DNA from: Aliihoeflea aestuarii
GTDB lineage: Bacteria > Pseudomonadota > Alphaproteobacteria > Rhizobiales > Rhizobiaceae
Assembly (NCBI RefSeq): GCF_024105665.1
Contig: NZ_JAAAMK010000002.1
Coordinates: 496,001-560,000, forward strand
DNA: 64,000 bases
Reading direction: 5' to 3'
Part shown: positions 40,003 to 47,315 of the stretch, piece by piece
Layout: every line of letters starts with the position of its first letter
Position numbering within the stretch: position 1 is the first letter of the stretch
Position numbers and translations under genes: made by a program
The notes under the pieces: model-generated
Told to the model about the DNA's origin: nothing
What the model saw: the letters and a program-made list of their open reading frames with translations, nothing else
The model's database searches: none

Positions 40003-40655
40003 ATGAAAGCTTCCATGTGGAACGCCTGCACGTCGGCGGGATATCGATAGGCATCGTGCGGGCAGGCATTGCGCGCAATGCAGCCTTCATCCCGGCAGGT
40101 CGCGCCCTCTTTGCGCACATGCGACCGGCACCGCTCGACCGCATAATCTGCGCCTGAGAATGCACCGACCGGGCAGGAATTCAGGCAAGGTTTCTCGGCA
40201 CATAGGCCACAAAGATGATTCGAAGTCGCAACGGCTTGAATCGAAATCTCACGATCGAACAGCAACGCGCCGCGATAGGCATGCCAAAGCCCGAAACGCG
40301 GATGCATGAGGATACCGAGCGGCGATGCTTGCAGCCCTTCCGCACGCATCGCCCATTGCTGGAACGGCAGATAGGGAAGGTCATTGGGATAGGCCGTCCA
40401 CGCGCCGACAGCAACCGCCACGCGATCGATGACGATGCGCGACCAGGTGTCGAGTGGGTTGGCGATATGTGGATTGTGTCGTTGCCACCCCGCGAAATGC
40501 GGCCAGTATCCCGCCCCACCATGGCCCACGAGGATGACAGCCTTCGCGGGCGCATCTTCTTCTGGTTCAAAATTGAACCCGCCGCGGACGATCAGATCCT
40601 CTTCAGCGAGCAGGACAGCAATCTGATCGGTTACGCTCGCAGACCGTATCGGCAT
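39999..40655 (-). CDS. MMACHC(CblC)-like domain fused to a two-cluster ferredoxin
   Basis: Residues about 1-140 of this 218-residue protein resemble the cobalamin-binding domain of MMACHC and of the QueG/reductive-dehalogenase N-terminus. They show GFNFEPEED, ILVGHGGAGYW, WTAYPNDLPYLPFQQW, and MHPRFGLWHAYRGALLF (the family's HPRFGxWxAxRG, 118-129). Residues 145-205 hold eight cysteines: C149, C152, C157, C161, then C176, C187, C192, C198. This is compatible with two 4Fe-4S clusters. MMACHC removes the upper ligand of cobalamin and handles its reduction. Lying downstream of mttB on the same strand, it could supply or reduce the corrinoid. The function is inferred. Start ATG 40655; ATG 40682 is the alternative. 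Confidence 0.65.
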   Translation of the reverse strand: MPIRSASVTDQIAVLLAEEDLIVRGGFNFEPEEDAPAKAVILVGHGGAGYWPHFAGWQRHNPHIANPLDTWSRIVIDRVAVAVGAWTAYPNDLPYLPFQQWAMRAEGLQASPLGILMHPRFGLWHAYRGALLFDREISIQAVATSNHLCGLCAEKPCLNSCPVGAFSGADYAVERCRSHVRKEGATCRDEGCIARNACPHDAYRYPADVQAFHMEAFI

Positions 40656-40680
40656 CTTCACCGCGCGCGAAGTTCGAGGC

Positions 40681-40799
40681 ATGGATTCCTTTGACGAGCA
40701 CAGGAATCACGGTGGAGAGGTATTGCCGAACCGGTCGACCGCCGCGTTTGGAGAAACCTTTCCACAATCGTCATTCCTGTGCTCGTCACAGAAGTCCAT
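40681..40799. repeat. RIME-like palindromic intergenic element
   Basis: Two 30-base arms (40681-40710 and, inverted, 40770-40799) match at about 26 of 30 positions, sharing TGACGAGCACAGGAAT. The inner flanks continue the symmetry (GTGGAGAGGT near 40712 against ACCTTTCCAC near 40757). The whole is a 119-base imperfect hairpin. It resembles the Rhizobium-specific intergenic mosaic elements known from rhizobial genomes. The ORF that runs through it is not a gene. The remaining spacer to mttB (40800-40925) holds a short hairpin AGCCCG/CGGGCT and nothing else I can name. Confidence 0.7.
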
Positions 40800-40925
40800 G
40801 CCTCGCGCACGCCATCGCTCAAACGTTCGTCACAGATCACCGTCTCCCGCCCCCCGCACCGCCGAGCGCCAGACTTCCTTGTGGATGATGTCGGCCACTT
40901 TAGCCCGGCCTGTGTCGGGCTCCCT

Positions 40926-42500
40926 TCAAGTGAAGGCGTCGGGCATCGATTCCTTCTTCTTGGCCATGAAATCCTTGAGCCCGTCCTCGATGCCCGGATC
41001 GAGATACGGCGCTTCGTAGGTTTCCAGCCAGCGGCGGGCGAGTTCGTTGGCGCGCTTTTCGGCACGCTTCTCGCCTTCGGCCTGCCACTGCTCGAAGGAA
41101 TTGTTGTCCGCGATCGACGAGCGGTAGAATGCCGACTGGAAATTCGCCTGTGTATGCGAGCAGCCAAGATAATGGCTGCCGGGACCGACCTCGCGGATCG
41201 CGTCCATCGCCTGCCCGTTTTCCGAAAGGTCGACGCCCTGCGCCAACTTCTGCTGCATGCCGAGCTGGTCGATATCCATCATGAATTTCTCGTAGCAGGA
41301 CGCAAGGCCGCCCTCGAGCCAGCCGGCGGCATGCAGCACGAAGTTCGTGCCGGCCATAACAGTCGAGTTCAAGGTGTTCGCGCTTTCATAGGCAGCCTGC
41401 GCATCGGGAATCTTCGAGGCACACAGCGATCCGCCGGTACGGAACGGCAGGCCGACCCGGCGCGCGAGTTGCGCCGCACCATAGGAAACCAGCGTCGGCT
41501 CCGGCGTGCCGAAGGTCGGCGCGCCCGATTGCATCGAGATCGACGATGCGAACGTGCCGAACAGAACCGGGGCGCCCGGTCGCACGAGTTGCGTGAAGGA
41601 CGCTCCGGCCAGCACCTCGGCCAGAACTTGCGTCAGCGTACCGGCCACCGTCACCGGGCTCATCGCGCCCGCCAGAATGAAAGGCGTGATGATGCAGGCC
41701 TGGTTGTTGCGGGCGTAGACCTTCGCCGCGCCGAGCATGGTCTCGTCGAAGACCATCGGCGAATTGGCGTTGATCAAATTGATGATGACCGCGTTCTCGT
41801 CGACGAACTTTTCGCCGAAGAGAATTTTCGCCATGTCCACCGTGTCCTCGGCCCGCTCCGGCGCGGTGACCGAGCCCATAAAGGGCTTGTCGGAGAACTT
41901 CATGTGGCTGAACACCATGTCAAGGTGCCGCTTGTTGACCGGGATATCGACCGGTTCGCAGACCGTTCCGCCCGAATGATGGATCGACGGCGCCATATAG
42001 GCGAGCTTCACGAAATTGCGGAAATCCTCGATCGTCGCATAGCGGCGATTGCCGTCGAGATCGCGTACGAAAGGAGGGCCGTAGACCGGCGCGAAAACGG
42101 TCGCGTCGCCGCCGATCTGCACCGATCGCTCGGGATTTCGCGCATGCTGCGTGAATTGAGAAGGCGCGGTCTTCAGGAGTTCACGGCAAAGGCCCTTTGG
42201 GAAATGCACGCGCTCGCCGCGAACATCCGCGCCGGCCTGTTTGAAAAGTTCGAGCGCTTCGGCGTCGTCGCGAAACTCGATGCCGATTTCCTCGAGAACG
42301 GTGTCGGCATTGGCCTCGATCAGCGCCAGACCCTCCTCGTTCAGCACTTCATAGAGCGGAATTTGCCGCTTGATATAGGTCAGCGTCTTGCCGGGACCGC
42401 CTCCGGCCCGCGCCGCGCGCCGCGCCGCGGCACCACCGCTCGCTCCGCGTCCGCGCCGCCCTGCGCCTGCCTCGTCTGCGTGCGCGAGATTGTCGTCCAT
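40926..42500 (-). CDS. Non-pyrrolysine MttB-family methylamine/betaine:corrinoid methyltransferase
   Basis: This 524-residue protein is a full-length MttB-superfamily enzyme. These TIM-barrel methyltransferases move a methyl from a quaternary or tertiary amine to a Co(I) corrinoid protein. Family segments include LNEEGLALIEANADTVLEEIG, PSIHHSGGTVCEPVDIPV, FTQLVRPGAPVLFGTFAS and GVDLSENGQAMDAI. No in-frame amber codon interrupts it, so it belongs to the branch that lacks pyrrolysine, such as MtgB (glycine betaine) or MtpB (proline betaine). Residues 11-36 form an Arg/Gly/Ala-rich tail (GRRGRGASGGAAARRAAR). It is divergent from its likely corrinoid partner at 42762. The neighbouring dimethylglycine and sarcosine enzymes favour glycine betaine as substrate. 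Confidence 0.88.
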   Translation of the reverse strand: MDDNLAHADEAGAGRRGRGASGGAAARRAARAGGGPGKTLTYIKRQIPLYEVLNEEGLALIEANADTVLEEIGIEFRDDAEALELFKQAGADVRGERVHFPKGLCRELLKTAPSQFTQHARNPERSVQIGGDATVFAPVYGPPFVRDLDGNRRYATIEDFRNFVKLAYMAPSIHHSGGTVCEPVDIPVNKRHLDMVFSHMKFSDKPFMGSVTAPERAEDTVDMAKILFGEKFVDENAVIINLINANSPMVFDETMLGAAKVYARNNQACIITPFILAGAMSPVTVAGTLTQVLAEVLAGASFTQLVRPGAPVLFGTFASSISMQSGAPTFGTPEPTLVSYGAAQLARRVGLPFRTGGSLCASKIPDAQAAYESANTLNSTVMAGTNFVLHAAGWLEGGLASCYEKFMMDIDQLGMQQKLAQGVDLSENGQAMDAIREVGPGSHYLGCSHTQANFQSAFYRSSIADNNSFEQWQAEGEKRAEKRANELARRWLETYEAPYLDPGIEDGLKDFMAKKKESMPDAFT

Positions 42501-42761
42501 CGGTGCTTCCTCGTGTTCCTGGCGGCATTTCGGCCGCATCTTGCCGTCAATCTAGTCAATGGCCTTATCCGAAACGGCTTGCGCGCGCCAAACCCTGTCG
42601 CAAAATCGACACCCCTGCCCCCAACCGAATCGGCGGAATTTCCGGTCGTTTTCATATTCTCGAACGTCGCAATCCGGCTATGGCGCAACGCGGTCGCCGC
42701 ATATGAATTGGACATTGCAAATTGGGCGCGCGTCGCCGGAAACGCCTATTGGGAGTGCCTC

Positions 42762-43460
<699 letters not shown>

Positions 43461-43464
43461 TGCG

Positions 43465-43491
43465 AAAAAGGCGCCTTGCGGCGCCTTTTTT
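43465..43491. terminator. Bidirectional Rho-independent terminator after the corrinoid protein gene
   Basis: AAAAAGGCGCC, loop TTGC, and GGCGCCTTTTTT form a perfect 11-pair stem with T-runs on both strands. It separates the corrinoid gene (plus) from the convergent entericidin-like gene (minus). Confidence 0.92.
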
Positions 43492-43508
43492 GATTGGTTG
43501 TGGCCGAA

Positions 43509-43664
43509 CTAGTCGACCGCGCCAGCCACATCGCTACCGGCACGCTGCGTCGCGTCTACGGTATTGGCCGCATCGGCACCAACGCCGCGAATCGTATTGG
43601 CGCAGCCGCTGGCAAGGGCAACGACGGCGAAAACGACGGCAAGACGTGAAATTGCCTTGGACAT
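43509..43664 (-). CDS. Entericidin EcnA/B-like small lipoprotein
   Basis: The 51-residue product has a lipoprotein signal peptide (MSKAISRLAVVFAVVALASG-C) with the lipobox cysteine near position 21. The short polar tail NTIRGVGADAANTVDATQ is typical of the entericidin family of envelope lipoproteins. Entericidins are toxin/antidote-like lipoproteins linked to stress-induced lysis in enterics; in alphaproteobacteria the role is unknown. It lies inside the corrinoid locus on the opposite strand, with its start 38 bases from the divergent DUF1638 gene. ATG 43664 follows GGAGG. Confidence 0.85.
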   Translation of the reverse strand: MSKAISRLAVVFAVVALASGCANTIRGVGADAANTVDATQRAGSDVAGAVD

Positions 43665-43702
43665 ATGATCTAACCTCCAGAAGTCAGGTATGGGCTGCCG
43701 AA

Positions 43703-44341
43703 ATGGCCTCCGTTTCGCCACAACGTCCAAATGCGGAAAAGGTTCTCATTATCGCGTGCGGAATGATCGCGCGGGAAATCATTGCGGTCAGGGATATGTC
43801 GGGACTCGATCACCTCGACCTGACTTGCCTTCCCGCTGAATTCCACTATCGACCCGACCGGATCGCGCCGGCGCTCGACGCTGCAATCCTCAAAGCCCGC
43901 GCGCAAGGCTATGGCAGTATTTTCGTAGGCTACGCCGATTGCGGCACAGGTGGTGACCTCGACCGCGTATGCGCGGCGCATGGCGTCGAGCGGATCGCCG
44001 GGCCGCACTGCTTCGCATTCTATCAGGGTCTGGCCGACTTCACGAAAGTCGCGGAAGACGACATGACGTCCTTCTACATGACCGACTTTCTGTGCCGTCA
44101 TTTCGACGCCTTCTTCATGAAGCCCATGGGGCTCGACCGGCACCCGGAACTGGCGAAGGATTTCTTCGGCAATTACGAGAAGGTCGTCTATCTGGCGCAA
44201 ACCGAGACCCCTGAGCTGGAGGCCGTCGCGATCCGCGCCGCAGACATGCTCGGCCTTGCCTATGAACGCCGCTTCACCGGCTATGGCGACCTCACCCTTG
44301 CCCTTAAAAAGGCGCACCAAGCGGCGATCACGTCGACCTGA
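43703..44341 (+). CDS. DUF1638 domain protein
   Basis: The 212-residue product matches DUF1638, a family that, as I recall, is often found beside MttB-type methyltransferases. It begins with VLIIACGMIAREI (residues about 14-26). Conserved cysteines lie in LTCLPAEFHYRPD, YADCGTGGDLD and AGPHCFAF, so a metal or cluster site is possible. There is no signal peptide, so it is cytoplasmic. The biochemical role is unknown; context points to methylamine or corrinoid metabolism. Confidence 0.85.
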   Translation: MASVSPQRPNAEKVLIIACGMIAREIIAVRDMSGLDHLDLTCLPAEFHYRPDRIAPALDAAILKARAQGYGSIFVGYADCGTGGDLDRVCAAHGVERIAGPHCFAFYQGLADFTKVAEDDMTSFYMTDFLCRHFDAFFMKPMGLDRHPELAKDFFGNYEKVVYLAQTETPELEAVAIRAADMLGLAYERRFTGYGDLTLALKKAHQAAITST

Positions 44342-44367
44342 TTTTCAATGTCGACGGATTTTCGGCC

Positions 44368-44946
44368 ATGCATCATCGCCTGTCGCTCGCCCTGTTCTTC
44401 TTTTCCGCCTCCTTGTCCTGCGCGTATGCGACGGGGGAAATCCTGTCGATCATCACAGATGCGGACAGCGACCGGCTGGAACGCTTCGACGAAGCGCGTG
44501 ACAAGGCCATCGAGGAAGCCGCCGGATCGGCTGACGCGGATGCGACGGCGACATTCCTGGCCGCGCTCGACGCCGACGCGTTGCCCCTGGCGGATTTCGA
44601 CCTTACCGGCGAATGGAAGTGCCGTACGATCAAAGCGGGCGGTCTGGCTGAACTTGTCGTCTATGGATGGTTCGACTGCCGCGTCACCGACGACGGATCG
44701 GGCTGGCGGCTCGAAAAACTGACGGGTTCGCAGCGCACGGTCGGCCGTTTCTTCACTGAAAGCGACACGCGGATGACCTATCTCGGCTCGTCTTTCGTCG
44801 CCGGCGACACGGCTACGCAATACGGCGCCGGCCCGCAAAGCGATCAGGTCGGCTACGCGATCCGCACCGACGAGGCCGCCTGGCAGATCGCCTTTCCGTT
44901 TCCGCACACCGAATCGACCTTCGACATCTTGCAATTGCGCCGCTGA
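44368..44946 (+). CDS. DUF4893-like exported protein
   Basis: The 192-residue protein begins with a clear signal peptide (LSLALFFFSASLSCAYA-TG, cleavage near residue 22). The mature part has an acidic helical start and a beta-rich domain with LTGEWKCRTIKAGG and YGWFDCRV, where the two cysteines may form a disulfide. I place it in DUF4893, periplasmic proteins of unknown role. It follows the DUF1638 gene by 26 bases, but no functional link to C1 metabolism is evident. Confidence 0.75.
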   Translation: MHHRLSLALFFFSASLSCAYATGEILSIITDADSDRLERFDEARDKAIEEAAGSADADATATFLAALDADALPLADFDLTGEWKCRTIKAGGLAELVVYGWFDCRVTDDGSGWRLEKLTGSQRTVGRFFTESDTRMTYLGSSFVAGDTATQYGAGPQSDQVGYAIRTDEAAWQIAFPFPHTESTFDILQLRR

Positions 44947-45073
44947 GCGACGCGCCGGCACGGAGCCGTTTTCCGCGACGTCGCTTTTGAGTGCCCCCGC
45001 GTCGTCGCACAACAAGCAGCACAGATCGCCTTGCGGCAATGCTCCGACATGAATTGATATCGTCGGAGCCTTT

Positions 45074-45394
45074 ATGGCAGACCTGATAATTGTATACTGG
45101 CGTGACATCCCGGCACAGATCATCGTGCGGAGAGGTCGCCAGAATGCCAAGCGTGAATTGTCGCTGCGCTTCACCGAAGCAATCGACATGTGCGCGATGA
45201 GAACAGGCGCGGGTGAGACCGACGCCTATCTTGCGGAATGGCGAAAGGCCGATCCGATTTCTGTTGGGGATGACCTCGAAGCCGAGGCTGACAAGGCTTT
45301 GGGGGAAATGGAGACCGCCTATGATCGCGAGCGCCTTGTCGCTCTGGTCAAGGCGGGAGGACATGAACCATTGCGGGAGGATCCCCACCAATGA
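45074..45394 (+). CDS. Small 'virulence factor' family protein (106 residues)
   Basis: The product starts MADLIIVYWRDIPAQIIVRRG and then has a long helical region. It matches the small family annotated only as 'virulence factor' in alphaproteobacteria. As I recall it, that family is usually next to the same methylenetetrahydrofolate reductase and methyltransferase genes found here. Its stop overlaps the start of the reductase gene (ATGA), which argues for a role in the same complex or pathway rather than virulence. Confidence 0.8.
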   Translation: MADLIIVYWRDIPAQIIVRRGRQNAKRELSLRFTEAIDMCAMRTGAGETDAYLAEWRKADPISVGDDLEAEADKALGEMETAYDRERLVALVKAGGHEPLREDPHQ

Positions 45395-46257
45395 CCGGAA
45401 TTTCTGCTTCGATAGAGGTCGCGCCTACACAGGCGCTCGAATCTTCGGACCTGCCGGGACTGTTCCCGCAGGGAACTCGTGTATACATCACAGACATCGG
45501 AAACGATGCGACCGACGCGCTGGTCGCGGCCGCCAGACGCATCCATGATCTCGGCTACAGGCCGGTGCCCCACTTTGCCTCGCGCCGGCTGACGACGCGT
45601 GCGGCGCTTGAGGAGCGCGTGCGCCGAACGGTGAGCGAAGCCGGTGTGACCGACGTTCTCGTCATCGGCGGCGGCCTTGAAAAACCGGCCGGTGAATTCG
45701 GCTCGACCATGGATGTTCTCAATACGGGCTTCTTCGAGACGAACAGCATCACCCATATCGGCATTGCCGGGCACCCGGAAGGCAATCCGGATTTTTCCAA
45801 CGCGGTGGCGATCGAGGCGCTTCGCCAGAAGCAGGATTTCGGCAGGCGGACGGGCATCGATATGCGTATCGTCACGCAGTTCGGCTTCGATGCGTCCAAA
45901 TTCATAGAATGGGCCGAAGGGCTGAAGGCACAGGGCATCGACATGCCTGTCCATCTGGGCGTGGCCGGACCGGCCAAGATCACGACGTTGATCAAATTCG
46001 CCGCCATGTGCGGCGTCGGCAATTCGATCTCCTTCCTGAAGAAGAACGCCCTGTCGCTGACCGCGCTGGCGACCAGCCATTCACCCGAAGGCATGGTCGG
46101 CCCGATCGAAAACCACGTTGCCACTACGCCCGAAAGCGCGATCGCCCAGATTCACGTCTTCCCGTTCGGCGGCCTCAAGAAAAGCACCGAATGGCTGGTC
46201 GAGCGCGGGTCCTGGCCGGCTGTTGTCCCGTCGCCTGCGAACTACGCCTCGCTTTGA
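45391..46257 (+). CDS. Methylenetetrahydrofolate reductase, short divergent form
   Basis: This 288-residue TIM-barrel flavoprotein is of the MetF superfamily. It shows VYITDIGNDATDALVAAARR, VLVIGGGLEKPAGEFGS, HIGIAGHPEGNPDF and LGVAGPAKITTLIKFA, the last being a shortened version of the folate/FAD-binding region. It interconverts 5,10-methylene- and 5-methyltetrahydrofolate. Coupled to the small upstream gene by ATGA and 25 bases before the methyltransferase gene, it probably runs in the oxidising direction, turning methyl-THF from amine demethylation into methylene-THF. That direction is inference. Confidence 0.85.
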   Translation: MTGISASIEVAPTQALESSDLPGLFPQGTRVYITDIGNDATDALVAAARRIHDLGYRPVPHFASRRLTTRAALEERVRRTVSEAGVTDVLVIGGGLEKPAGEFGSTMDVLNTGFFETNSITHIGIAGHPEGNPDFSNAVAIEALRQKQDFGRRTGIDMRIVTQFGFDASKFIEWAEGLKAQGIDMPVHLGVAGPAKITTLIKFAAMCGVGNSISFLKKNALSLTALATSHSPEGMVGPIENHVATTPESAIAQIHVFPFGGLKKSTEWLVERGSWPAVVPSPANYASL

Positions 46258-46282
46258 AACCCGTCGCGCAAGGATCCCGCAA

Positions 46283-47257
46283 ATGACCCGCACCATCGTC
46301 GCCTCCGCGACCCGAGAGATCGTCATCGGCTTCGACCAGCCCTTTTGCGTGATCGGCGAGCGCATCAACCCGACCGGCCGCAAGAAGCTTGCGGCCGAGA
46401 TGGTCGAGGGCAATTTCGACACGGTGACGAAGGATGCACTCGAACAGGTTGCGGCGGGCGCGACGATGCTGGACGTAAATGCGGGCGTGACCGCCGTCGA
46501 CCCCAACGCGACGGAACCGGCCCTTCTCGTCAAGACGCTGGAGATCGTCCAGAACCTCGTCGACGTGCCGCTGTCGATCGACAGCTCCGTCTCGGCGGCA
46601 ATCGAGGCGGCGCTGAAGGTCGCCAAGGGCCGTCCGCTGGTCAACTCGGTGACGGGCGAAGAGGAAAAGCTGGAAGCGATCCTGCCGCTCATCAAGAAGT
46701 ACAACGTGCCGGTGGTGGCGATCTCCAACGACGAGACCGGCATTTCGATGGACCCGGACGTGCGCTTCGCGGTCGCCAAGAAAATCGTCGAGCGCTGCGC
46801 CGATTTCGGTATTCCGGCCCATGACGTGGTGGTCGATCCGCTCGTCATGCCGATCGGGGCATTGGGTGATGCCGGGCGTCAGGTCTTCGCCCTGCTTCGG
46901 CGTCTGCGCGAGGAACTCAAGGTCAACACGACCTGCGGCCTGTCGAACATCTCCTTCGGCTTGCCGCACCGCCATGGCATCAATGCGGCCTTCATTCCCA
47001 TGGTCATCGGCGCGGGCATGACCAGCGCGATCATGAACCCCTGCCGTCCGCAGGAAATGGAGGCGGTACGCGGCGCCAACGTCCTGGCCGGCACCGACAG
47101 GGATTGCATGACCTGGATCAAGACCTACAAGGATTACAAGCCGACCGAAGGCGGCCACGCCGTTGCAGCGCCAGTCGCCGTCAACGCGCCAGGCGAAGGC
47201 GCGGCTTCCAACGGACGCCGCCGGGGCGGACGCGAAGCGCGGATGGCGCGGGGGTAG
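46283..47257 (+). CDS. Methyltetrahydrofolate:corrinoid methyltransferase (pterin-binding family)
   Basis: This 324-residue protein has a DHPS/MeTr-like TIM barrel. Seen are CVIGERINPTGRKKLA, MLDVNAGV, LSIDSSVSAAIEAAL, NSVTGEEEKLEAILP, and NISFGLPHRHGIN for pterin and methyl transfer. It would pass a methyl between tetrahydrofolate and the corrinoid protein at 42762. An alternative role is the folate-binding unit of a split methionine synthase. The C-terminal end is an Arg-rich tail, NGRRRGGREARMARG, not part of the barrel and similar in style to tails on two neighbours. Confidence 0.9.
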   Translation: MTRTIVASATREIVIGFDQPFCVIGERINPTGRKKLAAEMVEGNFDTVTKDALEQVAAGATMLDVNAGVTAVDPNATEPALLVKTLEIVQNLVDVPLSIDSSVSAAIEAALKVAKGRPLVNSVTGEEEKLEAILPLIKKYNVPVVAISNDETGISMDPDVRFAVAKKIVERCADFGIPAHDVVVDPLVMPIGALGDAGRQVFALLRRLREELKVNTTCGLSNISFGLPHRHGINAAFIPMVIGAGMTSAIMNPCRPQEMEAVRGANVLAGTDRDCMTWIKTYKDYKPTEGGHAVAAPVAVNAPGEGAASNGRRRGGREARMARG

Positions 47258-47315
47258 TATCAGAGACTGAGATGATTTCGCGTCGTCGCCCCCCCTGCAA
47301 CACGAAAGCACGTCC

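Noticed and set aside
40681-41019. Plus-strand ORF beginning MDSFDEHRNHGG
   Set aside because: It is generated by the RIME-like repeat and the antisense of mttB; the translated repeat is a known source of false genes in rhizobial genomes.
40926-42500. Pyrrolysine-type trimethylamine methyltransferase
   Set aside because: The frame has no internal amber codon and no pyl genes are present, so it belongs to the non-pyrrolysine branch.
40779-42720. Very long plus-strand open frame running into the corrinoid protein gene
   Set aside because: The part before 42762 is antisense to mttB and has no family similarity. The frame is open only because of high G+C content. The real corrinoid gene starts at ATG 42762 with GGGAG upstream.
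42501-42761. Cobalamin, SAM/SAH or THF riboswitch in the mttB / corrinoid-gene intergenic region
   Set aside because: I looked for B12-box and other conserved riboswitch segments on both strands and saw none; an Infernal scan would be decisive.
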